Below are positions 20,004 through 31,921 of a DNA stretch of 64,000 nucleotides, in pieces. Every line of letters starts with the position of its first letter. Position 1 is the first letter of the stretch. This stretch comes from Anagrus nilaparvatae (taxonomy: Eukaryota; Arthropoda; Insecta; Hymenoptera; Mymaridae), in NCBI GenBank assembly GCA_022575985.1, contig JAKSXM010000040.1, forward strand, positions 11,054,001-11,118,000. The letters run 5' to 3'. Below the pieces are notes generated by a model. It was not told the DNA's origin and did no database searches. It was given only the letters and a program-made list of their open reading frames with translations. Position numbers and translations under genes: made by a program.

Positions 20004-21310
20004 CTACGATAGAAAGCCCTCCTCCTTCTTCTGCAACAAGGTGGTCCTTACGTACTCTGCTACTTTGTTCCAGTTTTCGGAACTCCGTAGCATTTCCAGG
20101 ACCACCGTCTCCGGCCTCCAAATCCAATCCAATTCGAAGAATGTGTGCTCTACTGTATCATCCACGCCCGGACAGTGCAAGCACTCCTTTGTTGCCACCT
20201 TATGCCAATGCTTCAACATGACACGGAAATACCCGTGTCCAGTTAAGAACTGGGTAAGGTAGAAATCCACCTCCCCATGCTGTCGTCCCATCCATGCCTG
20301 CAGGTCTGAGATCAGACTGCGCGTCCATAGGGCATTTTTCTCTTGGTTCTTTTTCCATCGTTTCTTCCATGCTTTCATAGAGTTGAAGCGGGCGCGAGTA
20401 GAAGCCACTTCGCGCTCATCTACGCTCTCGTAGATGAATTTCTGCTCCAACGCTAGCAGGTCAATGGGTAACACCGAAGCAACAACCTGGATCGCCTCTA
20501 GAGATACCGTGTGGTATCCGCAGGCGATCCTCACTGCCGCTTGCCTCTGTACCGACGATATTTTTCGTCTGTACTTGGCAGTTTCTGTGGTCTTCGCCCA
20601 GACTTCTGATTCGTAGAGCAGGACAGAGTTGACGACTGACATCAGGAGCCTTCGCTTCCCTGGTTTGGGTCCCCCAATGTTGGCCATGAGTCTTGAAATG
20701 GAGGATGCGGCCGACGCTGCCTTTTCACACGACCTCTGAAATTGCTCCCAGAAGGTTAGCTTGTTATCAAGCTGAACTCCCAGGTATTTCACTAATGTTC
20801 TGGTTCGGATCGTGTGAGGGTTTCCGCCGTCGTCGATAATTACATCGAAGTCGGTGGGAACCCTTCGACGAGTCAGCAGTACGATCTCCGTTTTTGGGAT
20901 CGCAAGCTGGATCCCGTGATCACCCATCCAGAGGTTGATCCATCTGATGACTAAATTCAACCTCTCCTGGGTCACTTCCATGTCCCTGCCAGTTATGGTC
21001 AGGGCCACGTCGTCGGCGTACCCGATCAGGGAAACTCCTTCCGGAAGGTGGACGCGCAACAAGCCATCGTAAAAGGCATTCCACAGATCAGGTCCGAGAA
21101 TCGAACCTTGCGCGATGCCTGCACTCAAAACCCTTTCACGCCTTCCGTCGAGCGTGTCGTAGAGCAGTAATCTCCCGCAGGTAATCCTTTTGTACGTTAC
21201 CCAGATACCTGGGTATCCGGAAATCGTACTCGAGGGACCGGATCATGTGATCCCCCCTGGCCGAGTTGAAAGCGTTTTTGACGTCCAGCGTTACCGTTGG
21301 GGGGTGCCCA
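20004..21310 (-). pseudogene. R1-clade ORF2 fragment (RT and C-terminal domain)
   Basis: The main frame (21128 to 20004, 374 codons) starts just before the RT motif GIAQGSILGPDLWNAF and contains the catalytic YADD, a thumb region, and a C-terminal CLHCPG-x-DD-x-x-EHTFFE zinc motif. The motif's last Cys is Leu here. Upstream, to about 21310, another frame encodes the palm motif with its catalytic Asp (LDVKNAFNSARG), shifted by +1 at about 21168. So the copy is 5'-truncated and frameshifted. The intact protein would have an endonuclease N-terminal to this, which is absent. It is a dead copy. Confidence 0.85.
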
Positions 21311-21536
21311 AATGACCCATGTCGGCTGCGGCAGCGGCGGCAGCGTTTACAATTTTATAATATAGAGAGATAAATGTGAAATACTTTTTATGTTCTCAAA
21401 TTATTAAATATAATTAAAAAATTATTAGAAAAGAAATTTATTAAACAAAAACTTTTCTATTTGATCTGGTAGGAACTAATATTATTTATTTAAAAAAGAT
21501 TTTACATCGACTATTCGAGAGTATGATACAAAAATT

Positions 21537-21760
21537 TTTATGATATAAATATTCAAGTTTTAAATAACTGGTTTTAGTTCAACAAACCAAGAAAAAAATA
21601 TTTAAAGTAAAGTCAGTAACACAATTTTTAATATTATATATTTTATTCTTCAAAGTAATAATAGAAAGTATGTTGATAAATTAGTAAACATTACGAGTAA
21701 CATTCTTTCCACAAACCATGCAACAACTTTTCAGTAATCGCTCAGTACAATGAACTCACT
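21537..21760. repeat. Dispersed repeat, inverted copy at 54.7 kb
   Basis: The stretch 'aactggttttagttcaacaa' through 'cattctttccacaaaccatgcaac' matches the reverse complement of about 54690-54870, and part also matches 54900-55040 directly. It adjoins Ty3/gypsy remnants at both sites, so it may be LTR or untranslated sequence of that element family. Confidence 0.6.
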
Positions 21761-21842
21761 TCACCTTCAAATTTGCAAAAAGTCTACCTAAAAGGTGAAA
21801 TTTTTTTGTGTATTAGAACTTAGAGTGTCAAGATTTGATTGT

Positions 21843-22990
21843 TTAGTTTTTTATGACGTTTATCATGTATTTCATGTTCCTGTCTATAAAAGGGCACTTT
21901 TCAGGCTGTAATTTTAGGTTAGCTTTTTGTAATCTTATCATTACCTGTCTTAATGTTTTTAATAATTTTTCTTTAGTCTTGGCAGATATCAAAATATCGT
22001 CGATGTAGACTACCGCGTTTTCTAGTCCAACAAGTACTATATTTAACAGCATTTGAAATGAGCTGGGAGCTAAGCATAACCCAAAAGCTAATCTTTGAAA
22101 CTAAAATTAACCATATTTACAGGCGAATGCCGTTTTATGCTGGGCATCTGGATGAATGGCAACCTGGTGACCACCTTGCTATAAATCAAGAGAAATGAAG
22201 TACTGAGCACCATCCAGTTTATCCAGAATTTCCATTACCGATGGTAATGGGTAGCTATCACCCAGAGTTACAGCATTTAATTTTCTAAAATCCAGACAAA
22301 GTCAATGTTTGACCAACCCTTTGGAACGAGCAAAATACTAGAATTATATGCTGAGAAACTTGGTACTATGATAACCTCCTTCAAAAGTTTTATTATTTGT
22401 TCCTTAAGTTCCTCAGCCAGGAATGGATTAATTCTTTACTGCTTTGTATGAATTGGCAATATATTTGTAGTCCCCTGAAATGTGAAAATAATCATGAAAT
22501 TCAGTTATTACATTTTCTACAATTTTCAATTCATCCTCCATTAGATGCTCTAGATTTGACAATTCCTTGATTTTCTTGATCCTTTCCTTCGGAGTAATTA
22601 CCAACACCCAAGCTTTACCTTTTCTGCTATACTTTATTTTATCCAGTACTTCTATAGCCTTATTAAATATTTTAGGCATAATCTTAGGTTTTTCTTCAAT
22701 TACTGTTAAAAATTCGATTACTGTTTTAAAGTTTCTTTGAAATCTAATGGCGTTAGTGATGTTTTTTCTAACACAAACCTTTTAACCATGGCAATTAATG
22801 CTCTAGAACCATCAAGTGCCATTGGTATCAAAACCTTGAAATTTTGCTTCAGAAATTCTTAGTACCTTATACACAGATTTTATTACAGAAATACTACTAT
22901 TTTTATCGATCGCAGGTCCGCTATACTTGGGACCTGCTTTCTTAAAAAATCTGAAAAATAATTATGTTTTACGAGAGCAGGTCTCGTGGC
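21843..22990 (-). pseudogene. Decayed Ty3/gypsy pol fragment
   Basis: Two open pieces remain. 22679-22428 resembles the segment between protease and RT (ENVITEFHDYFHISGDYKY). 22052-21843 holds RT with VVYIDDILIS, an intact catalytic pair. Between them, the RT fingers and palm can be followed through stop codons (a LDFRKLNAV-like motif, then an AFGLCLAPSSFQ-like motif near 22080). It is a relic, different from the 17.2 kb element. A GC-rich patch at 22908-22990 ('gcaggtcc', 'gggacctgc') may belong to its end. Confidence 0.8.
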
Positions 22991-24229
22991 CGCGGGACCT
23001 TCTCTCTCAAAAAAAAACAGAATTTTTCTTAAAGTGGCTCACGGAGTTTATGAAAAATAAATAATATGAAGTAAAATTTACTGGAGATGAAGATAATTAA
23101 AAAACAAATCCATTGATCCCAAAAAATACTCAGGTTCCCGATCAATTAAGACAGAAATAAGTAACTGAAAATTTTTAAGGTTAACACCTTATGGAAGTTG
23201 ATATTGTTTTACTTCCTACTAATTCAATAACAAATCTTTTTAAATAAAATTGTACACACGTGTTATTTAACAAAAATAGAAACTTTTCCAAGAAAAAATA
23301 CAATAGCTGACAAACAAATTATAAACACTTAATTTTTAGTTGCGGGCCCCATTCAATAAAATGTTTTGTATTTTAAAAATTTTGTTTCCACCGCACTCAT
23401 TATATAAGAAAATGCACTATTATTAATAATAACTTCTAAATATTCACATATCTTCAAAATAAATAATAAAATTTAATCAATTAGTTATGCCCCCCTCTGA
23501 TGTCACCCTAAAATATACGGACCTAAATTATAGGTGTAGACCAAAACTGTATAATTAACTATAAGCAAACATTTGTTCTTAATTCCCTTTTAATAAACTA
23601 TGATAAATTAAAGTCAGATTACATAAATAGCACCATAAACAAGAAACAAAAATTTACGCTATAAAGCACAAAAATCCATAGGTTTTAAAAACCACAAAAT
23701 AGTAGCTACAAAATACTTTAATGTGCTTCCTAGTCATCTTAAAATCTTAAAAAGTAGCAAGAAAACAATCAAAAATAGCATTAAGCAATATATAATTTCT
23801 ACAAAACTTCAATAATGCTACTCTAAATCTTTAATATCTGCAGTAAGAATTTATTCAGCTATATTCTTTATATTGTATATAAATTTTAATAATCTTAAAT
23901 TATATAATACTAGCTGATTGGCCTCGCGATGCTCGGCTTAACCAAATAAAAACTCTTGTGCATTAATTTTTTTATATTTTAATCATATGTAGTTAATTAT
24001 AATAAATTTAATCATACGTGATTAAAATGCAATTTAATTTTATTTAAAAATGAATGAGAACAGAATTAATTTTATGCTTCTAAAATTAACAAAAAAATTT
24101 TATAATTCGTATTAAGAAAAAGTTACATGATTATTTATAAATATTTATAACTAATGAGGTATATTTTATAACAAATAATTATTGATAATAAATAATAATT
24201 GAAAATAAAATATAGTGATATGCAGCTTT
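22991..24229. other. AT-rich stretch with no gene seen
   Basis: No long open frame, RNA or terminal repeat is visible. Near 23930 'ctagctgattggcctcgcgatgctcggctt' looks like the short GC-rich end of a dispersed insect repeat, but I cannot assign it. Confidence 0.5.
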
Positions 24230-24691
24230 TATAACAAAATTTCCAGTTTTTTTCATACTGTAGACACTCAATATTTGAATATTTTCAATTTTCATATACA
24301 TCACAACTGATATTGTAGACAATCAATATGAATATGACTATAGAATGAAATTTTCATAATTTTATATTGTTCATAAATAGGATAGGCGATATCCATTTAA
24401 CTCTATGGTGAAATTTTTTTAGCTTTTTCATAAATAAAACAGCCAGAAATATAGATTGAAAATTTTGAATTTTTTTTATAATGTAGACAGCCAATATAAA
24501 TGTTACTATAGAGTGAAATTTTTATAATTTTTTGTTTTTCAATTAATAGTACAGCCAATATCCATTTTACTCTATGGTGAAATTTTTGGGATTTTCCATA
24601 TATAAAACAACTAACAATATAGATTGAAATTTTTACTGTTTTTTTATATTTCAGATAATCAATATGAATTTTACTCTGGAGTGAAATATTT
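24230..24691. repeat. Satellite A, left part
   Basis: Diverged tandem units with the phrases 'actctatagtgaaatttt', 'catatataaaaca(g/a)c', 'aatatagattgaaattttt' and 'tagacaatcaatatgaa'. The same units continue beyond the LINE at 29643, so this array was split by the LINE insertion. Confidence 0.75.
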
Positions 24692-25108
24692 CTTTATTTC
24701 TTTATTTCTTTATTTCTTTATTATATATAAATAACGGGCTAAAATCCAATACATGCTTTTTAAAAATAAATTGTACATATAAAAAATAATTTATACATTG
24801 TCATTAATTAAAGAAAATTATTACTCTGATTAAGAAAAATTTAACTAACTTACAATTTTAAAATATTTAATTATACATCAAATAATATAAGTCCTAAAAA
24901 TAATATGCATTAATAATCAAATATAATTCGGATACAATAATTAAGACACCATTAGTCTAAATGTCTAATCCTAAATTTAATTTTTGCCTATATGACTAGA
25001 ATAAATGACCATAGCAGGCAACCAAATCCAAGCCAACCCAATAGAGACCAAAGTGAATTGCGAAAAATATACTTCTTTTATTAAAATAATAATCATAATG
25101 TAAAAAGA

Positions 25109-28060
25109 CTAATTTGAGTCAAAATAATTTAAGCAGAACCTATATACATTAGTTTTAAAACAGTCTTGACCTAATAAATTTTTAAGACTCTGTGGCAAAG
25201 AGTTCCACTGCCTTTTTAACCTGAGGTAAGGGGAATGATATAACAAATCACTTTTAGCACTAGCTTCTTTTAAAATTCTAGGTTGGCGTAAATTGTATTC
25301 CAGTGATCTAATCTCGAACACGTTCCTCAAATTTTCAGGAAAACATGGATCTGATAATGCCTTATTCATAAACATCAGATCATATGCATTATGCAATGAT
25401 TTGATGGAAGAAATATTAGCTAATTTAGAAATATTTGAGAAATCGTGCTCGAGAGGAGACATTGGAGAATTTGTTTTATATGAAACATAACGAAGACCCT
25501 TATGGATGATGCCCTCCAGAGAACGGTAGTCCACACTGGTCCAAGGCCTCCAGATTACAGATCCGTATGTTAAATGCGGAATCACAAAAACTTTAATAAG
25601 GTTAGCTACAATAAATGGAGATCTGAAGTCCAAAGTACTTCTTTTTATGAAACCAAGGATCTGGAGAGCCTTAGACAGTATAAACCCCCTGTGATCCGAA
25701 AAGCACCACTTGTCATCAATAATGATGCCAAGATCTCTAATACGCGATACTTTAGCTAAATCCGAACCATTAACCGTATAATTAGTACCCATGGGGAATT
25801 TAGACCTAGAAATGGAAATAAAATTAGATTTACTAAGATTAATAGGCATGCCATTTTCTACCGACCAGCTAACAAATTGATCAATATCAGCTTGCAGATT
25901 TATAGAATCTAGGTTACTATTAATAAGTTTACTTAGACGAGTGTCATCCGCATACAGTTCCAGTCTGGAGAACTGTATACTCAGAAATATGTCATTAATA
26001 AAAAATATAAAAAGCAATGTACCCATATGAGTCCCTTGAGGTATCCCAGATATGGCAGAAAAATCATAAGAATGGTGATTTTTAAATTTAACCCTCAATC
26101 GTCTATCACAAAGATAAGACTTTATCCACTTTAAAGCCCATACTCTTATACCTGCATTGAAGAGCTTATGGAAGAGCAGGTTGTGATCGACCAGGTCAAA
26201 TGCACGTTGAAAATCAAAGTAAATTACGTCAATTTGATTATTCGAATCAATAGATTCGATTACTTCATTAGAAAATTGGAACATGCTAGTTAATGCTGAC
26301 CTGCCCTTCATAAAGCCATGCTGGTTGTTAGAGATCAATGGACTAATTTTCTTATACAATATATTAAATATTACAAAATCAAATATTTTAGCAAAAACAT
26401 TGATAATTGTCACAGGGTGGTAGTTAGCAATATCCCCTTTGTCCCCATTTTTAAAAGTTGGAAGGATAAATGCATCCTTCCATTTCTTAGGAAAGTAGCC
26501 TAAATTAACTGACTGCTTAATAATCATAAAAAGCGGTAATAATAATGAGGTTGAGCAAATCTTGATGAAAATCTCTGGGATTCCATCCGGACCAGCTGCA
26601 TGAGAGTTTTTAAGGTTATTCAGGGCATCGGTAACATCCTGAAGGGTAACTTCAAAGGAGGTAAGCAGTGGTGTATTAGTAAATGGAATATTACAAGTCA
26701 ATGGTGGGTTGTGTGGATTCTTAAAAACAGACCGGAATTTGTCAGCAAACAAGTTAGCAATATCATCTGGGTTACTTGCCGTTTTTTCTTCAAGATAAAA
26801 AGAGTTAGGAAGGTCATTAGAGCCTCTTTTATTCTTAAAGAACTTCCAAAATAATCTAGGTTTTAATTTAATATAATTTTCAATTCTATCTAAATATTCA
26901 CGATGACATATTCTCCCTAATCTAATACAAACAGCTCTAAATTTTTTAATCTTAATATAGGCCTCTGTAGATTGCTCACTACCACTGTCTTTAAATATTT
27001 TCCATTAATAGTGTGCTTGTTTTTTTAATTTAATATTCTTTATTAGATCAAGACTGTACCAAGCTGGAAATTTCCTGGTGCATGGCTCAAATTTTGGTAC
27101 CGCTAGGTCCATAAGAGAATAAATTGATTCACTAAAAATGTCAACAATAGTATCTATCTGAAAAATATTAAAATTTAATAATTTGAACCAATCTATAGAA
27201 TTTAAACAGTAATTTAAAATTTCACTATCAAGTTTATTAAAGTTAAATCTAGATGAATGGAAAAATTCATTATGATGAATACTTATGATTTTCATATTAA
27301 ACGTAGCCGCTGAATGATGAGGCAGGTCAAAGTCCACCAATGCATCAGAAGAGTGTGAATATGTAACATAACCCTTATTTGCAAATAATAGGTCAAGAGA
27401 GTAATTCTTCCCCATATCTTGTGGACATAACTGTTCCATATCTAAGATGGAAAGTATTTCATTGAGAATATTAGCTGCTGTCTTGGTCCTCAAATTACTG
27501 GATGTTGACGTTATATGAGTTGAACTATCATCATATTGTTCCCAACGAATGATGGGAAAATTAAAATCACCTCCTAGTAAATAAGTGTGATTTGGATACT
27601 TTTCATGCATGTTTTCAATGAGTCCTGCATAATTTGCATAAGATTCAGTATTGCTTGTGGGAGGAAAATAAGAATTCCCAACAATCCATTTATTGTGGCC
27701 AAAATTTAATTCTACAAAACAGTGATCCGCTTCAGGATCAGAAAAGTCAGAAGCTATTAGAGTACTATTGAGTTCAGCTTTCACCGCTATTAAAACCCCC
27801 CCACCTCTAGATGACCCTGGTATTCCATTATATTCTATTCTGTCTGATCGATAAATATTATAACCTAAAAACTGTAATTCAGCGTCATGTATGCCAGAAT
27901 ATAGCCACGTTTCCGTGAGAAGTATTATATGTGGCAAATCTGTAAATGAGAAAAGTTTTTGGTCGATGTCTTTAAGTTTTTTGTACCTGATACTCCTCAC
28001 GTTCTGGTAAAATATGGTTAAGTTGTTCTTGGCCTTTTTAGAGAAGAATCGTTTTTTGAT
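25109..28060 (-). pseudogene. LINE ORF2: APE endonuclease plus RT, one stop
   Basis: The frame is open from about 28060 (28000 is the first ATG) to 25109, apart from a single TAA at 27005-27007 between the two domains. The endonuclease (27005-28060) shows the LTETWL and GGDFNFP motifs and a late DLPHHSA His, as in AP-endonuclease-like LINE nucleases. RT shows AAGPDGIP, the palm motif YFDFQRAFDLVDH, GIPQGTHMG and the catalytic YADD. The C-terminus has the conserved 'PHLTYGSVIW' and 'LYHSPYLRLKRQWNSLP' type segments and no RNase H. It makes target-primed copies of LINE RNA in active relatives. Jockey versus CR1 clade assignment needs a tree. Confidence 0.87.
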
Positions 28061-28221
28061 TCACCTTCAAGATTCCTTTTGCCTGGATTGGACTGTGCAG
28101 TGGTATCAGAAGAATTTCGATTACCTCTTGATCCTCTACCAGCCTTGCTACTGCCTCTGTTACTGCCTCTGCTACTGCCTCTGTTACTGCCTCTATTATT
28201 GCCTCTGTTACCACCTCTACT

Positions 28222-29452
28222 TCACCTACCTCTTCTCTTATTATTATTGTTTTTACTATCCATAAGATTATTATTGGAATTGTGCGAGCTTATATCACTA
28301 TTATTATCTTGAGAATTCTTGTGATTATTTCTATTTCTTCTATCAGTAATGCTTTTGTATCCGGATCTATGTAATGATGGTCTACCACGAGGGGCTTTTA
28401 GAGTGAGCTGAAACTGTTCAGTATTATTTTCATTATCTGATTCATCTATTTGAGAATATCCATTGTCAGAAGAAAAAATGATCTCAGGAAAACCTTTTTT
28501 AAAAGAGATAATTTTTTTATTATTAGGATTCTCCTTATTATAGGAATCAACAGTATCAGCAAGGTGATTTATGTGGTCACGTTGTTTTTTGGTCTTGTCA
28601 AGTGATATATGTAGATCACTTGGGAGTTTGTCCCTATTCTTCAAAATTTTTATTGCTTGATTTCTACTCTTTATAGTAATACGAATAGGTCTAGGATTAC
28701 CACTATTAGTTTGCTCGCCTATTCTAACACTTTTCAAGTATAGTACATTCACATAGGTTATGAATTATTTCAAAAATACAAGCAAAATCTTCTTTAGTTT
28801 TTTCTTCTTCAACACCATATAACAATATGTTATTCATTTTCTGAATCCTATTTTGTATTTCAAATATCACATTATCACCAATATTCTCAAGCTGTACTCC
28901 GCTCTTTAATGATTTTAATTCTTCTTCTAAATACTTAATCCTATTTTGAAGTCCATCTATAGTTTCTTTATTTGATAAATTATAATTCTTAACAGATGAA
29001 ACATCACTTTCAATTGAGTTCATTCTCTCACAATTCAGTTTCACCATTTGTTTAACCCTCGAGTTATCATCTAACACTTGGTCTGTTTTAGTTATATGAG
29101 TTTGTAGAACCTCAGTGAAGTTAATGAATATTTTACAGAAATCATTGTTGTTACCAGGATCTGTGAGATTTAATTTAAGATTTTTGAGTGATAATGCCAT
29201 TGTGTTAGTTCAAAGTGTAGGAGATTGAATGTTTTCTTTGCTATGCTGCTGTGAAGAATTACTGCTTCTTGTTGAGCAATAATTACATGCATGCCCTAAC
29301 ATATCCACATTCAATTCTTTACATTGATTGTGAAAAGTAACTTCACAAATGTCACATTTTATTATAATGTCATCAGAATTATAACTTTTCTTGCAAAGTC
29401 CACACGTGGTTAGCGCCATATTATGTTGTTGCTTATTTAACCAAATTAACAA
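28222..29452 (-). pseudogene. LINE ORF1: PHD finger, coiled coil, RNA-binding tail
   Basis: Three adjoining pieces. 29452-29210 encodes a small PHD-type zinc finger (CGLCKKSY, CDICEVTFHNQC, CNYC). It ends at a TGA (29210-29212), but 29200-28724 continues in the same frame with a long coiled coil (LQNRIKYLEEELKSLK) and the start of an RRM-like fold (NNILLYGVEE). A shift near 28740 moves the reading to 28752-28222, which carries the rest of the RNA-binding domain (RPIRITIKSRNQAIKIL) and an Asn/Ser-rich basic tail. ORF1 proteins bind LINE RNA. A PHD finger on ORF1 is known in some CR1-like LINEs. Non-functional as it stands. Confidence 0.78.
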
Positions 29453-29642
29453 TAGTGAGATGAATGAATCAAATTAAGAACTTCAATATAATTAATAAAT
29501 CAAAAATTTTAATGAATAATTTAGTATAGGATAAAGTATAAATAAACTAGAAAAACTTTTTTATTTTACATAAATAAGTAAAAAATAAAACGGAGCACAA
29601 AAATTTATTACTTCATGCTTGAGCGCCCTCTTGAGGAAAAAA

Positions 29643-30965
29643 AAATATTTATTATTTTTTTTTTTCATAAATAGGACAGAAGATATTCATTTTACTCTAT
29701 AGTGAAATTTTTTGGGTTTTTTCTTATATAAAACAGTCAACAATATAGATTGAAATTTTTTCAGTTTTTTCATATTGTTGACAATCAATATGAATTTTAA
29801 TATCGAGTAAAACTTTTATAATATTTTTGATAAACTTTTATAATTTTTATAATGTTTTCATAAATAGAACAGCCGATATCCATTATACTCTATATATGGT
29901 TAAATTTTTGAGATTTTTCATATATAAAACAACTAACATTATAGATTGAAATTTTTGATGTTTTTTTATATTGCAGAGAATCAATATTAATTTTACTCTA
30001 GAGTGAAGTATTTATGATTTTGGTTCCTCATAGAGGACCCATTGTTTTAGGTGAAATTTTTATTTCTGATTTTTTGACATATACGCACGTTTTGAGATCT
30101 CAGGATTCTAAAAACCAGTTTTTAAAAAAATTATGTATGTGTGTTTGTGTGAGTGTATGTATGTAAGTATGTATATAGCACTGTCGCCGGTGATATTTCA
30201 CAACCAATATGACATTAAGACCTATTTTTTTTATAAAATTTTTTTCACCAAAAAATCTCCAGGTATTTTTTTTTATTTTTAATTTAGATATGTAATACCT
30301 CATTTTTTTCCATGCAAGTAAATTTTTGTAGTATTTTCATATTGTAAACAGCCAATATGAACTTTACTATACAATTAAATTTCTGTTTTTTTTATTCTTA
30401 GGACTGCCGAAATCTATCTTATTTCATAATGAAATTTTTTGAGTTTTTTCATATATAAATAGCCGACAATATAGATGGTAAATTTTTTAGTTTTTTCATA
30501 TTGTAAACTGCCAATATGAATTTTACTATACAGTTAAATATTTCTAATTTTTTTTTTCATTCTTAGGACTGCCGATAATATGTATATTATTACATCGTGA
30601 AATTTTTTTAATTTTTTATATATAAAATAACCAGAAATATAGATTGAAATTTTTGTAGTTTTTTCATATTGTAACAGCTAATATAAATTTTACAATGCAG
30701 CTAAATTAAAAAAATTTTTATTTTTTCATTCTTAAGACTGCCGATAACTATCTTATTTCATAGTGAAATTTTTTGAGTTTTTTGATATATCAAATAGCCG
30801 ACAATATAGATTGAAATTTTTGTAGTTTTTCATATTGTAAACCGACAATATCAATTTTACTATACAATTAAATTCTTAAAAATTTTGTTTTTTTCCATTA
30901 TTCTTAGCACTGCCGATGTCTATATTATTTCATATTCAAATTTTTGAGTTATTCCATATATAAAA
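29643..30965. repeat. Satellite A, right part
   Basis: Continuation of the array at 24230-24691. Units of about 158 bp are marked by 'actgccga' near 30413, 30570, 30728 and 30912, with 'catattgtaaacagccaatatgaattttactata' and 'gaaattttttgagttttttcatatata'. No gene; the Lys/Phe-rich frame at 30100-30303 is incidental. Confidence 0.78.
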
Positions 30966-31245
30966 CAAAAGAGCTTCGGTGCAAATTACTTCTTGGAAAA
31001 AATGCTATCGAGTTGACGCATTCTTTTTAATTTTAGCTCATGACACAGAGTTACAACTGTAGCTAAGAAGTACAAAATTTAAAAACTCAAAAATTGGTTA
31101 TTTTCATCACTTCATATCTTAAAATGGTTTGTGTTAAAATATAAAAACCAAAATGCTTTGTTTTTATTAAACTCATTTCTAAAGCCGCTTTTTTGTTGTT
31201 TTTTATTTAAAGTATTCATTAAAAAGAAATAGCAAAAAAAAGACT
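30966..31245. repeat. Segment U, inverted copy at 49.45-49.74 kb
   Basis: The phrases 'cggtgcaaattacttcttggaaaaaatgc' and 'catcacttcatatcttaaaatgg' match the reverse complement of 49450-49740. It separates satellite A from satellite B here. Confidence 0.7.
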
Positions 31246-31249
31246 TAGA

Positions 31250-31801
31250 GTCCGATTTATTGAGTTATTGGGTTTATTGATTGAAATAATAGTATTGAAT
31301 TTAGCAGAAACTATACTTCATTTTAATTTTTTTTCCTAAAACAATCCTGTTTTATAGAAATGTTGTTATTTCAATTGTTTTTATGCAATAATAACATTAA
31401 ATTATTAGTATTGAATTTAGTAAAATATACCCAACTTAAATGTTTTCGAATATTGTCCGGTTTTATAGAAATCTTGTAATTTCAAATATTTTTATGCAAT
31501 GATAGCATTGAAATATATGTATTAAATTTAGCAAAATATACCCCGCTTTCAATTTTTTCGAATAATAGCCTGTTTTTTAGAACAGTTGTAATTTCAATTG
31601 CATTGAAATATTAGTAATTAATTTAACAGAAACTATACCTCACTTTAAGATAAAGTGTCCTTTTTTATAGAAAAGTTGTAATTTCAATCGTTTTCATGCA
31701 ATAATAGTATTATTATAGTATAGAATTTATCAAATTATACCCAACTTAAATGTTTTTGAATTCAGTCGTGTTTTATAGAAATGTTGTAATTTCAAATGCT
31801 T
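31250..31801. repeat. Satellite B, first diverged block
   Basis: Diverged units built on 'ttttatgcaataatag(c)attgaaat', 'tttagcagaaactatacc(c)ca' and 'ttttatagaaa(t/a)gttgtaatttcaa', roughly 115-120 bp each, interrupted at 31802 by the foldback element. Confidence 0.72.
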
Positions 31802-31827
31802 CCCGTATCGAAAAATCCTGTGCAAGC

Positions 31828-31921
31828 GTTGTGCACAACGTTGTGCACAAGCGTGAACACAAGTTTGTGCACAAGCTTGTGCACAAAATCGCGAAATTTT
31901 GTGCACAAAATATAAAAATCT
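31828..31921. repeat. Five TTGTGCACAA palindromes, left end
   Basis: The 10-bp perfect palindrome TTGTGCACAA occurs five times within 95 bp just inside the left terminus. Clustered subterminal repeats commonly bind the transposase of DNA elements; that role is an inference here. Confidence 0.7.

Larger units (their letters stand above)
19698..21345 (-). mobile_element. 5'-truncated R1-clade LINE
   Basis: It reads on the minus strand: the second half of an R1-type ORF2, then a 3' UTR and a short A-rich end (about 19698-19724). GC content rises sharply against both flanks, and the coding similarity stops near 21345, giving a typical 5' truncation. R1-clade elements are arthropod non-LTR retrotransposons, some of them rDNA- or repeat-targeted; no 28S rDNA is seen here, so the target is not the R1 site. 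Confidence 0.85.
24692..29642 (-). mobile_element. Near full-length Jockey/CR1-type LINE
   Basis: About 4.95 kb, read on the minus strand: ORF1, ORF2 (endonuclease and RT), a 3' UTR and a tail of AAATAAAG-type repeats (24692-24722). It is flanked by AAATATTT at 24684-24691 and 29643-29650, and satellite A resumes on each side, which gives exact boundaries. The 5' end reads TCCTCAAGAGGGCGCTC. ORF2 lacks RNase H, as in Jockey and CR1 groups. Two in-frame stops and one frameshift show this copy is inactive but young enough to be nearly intact. Confidence 0.88.

Noticed and set aside
28014..28312. Leu- or Cys/Tyr-repeat plus-strand proteins
   Set aside because: These translate a low-complexity 'ctgcctctgttactgcc' repeat within the LINE ORF1/ORF2 junction.
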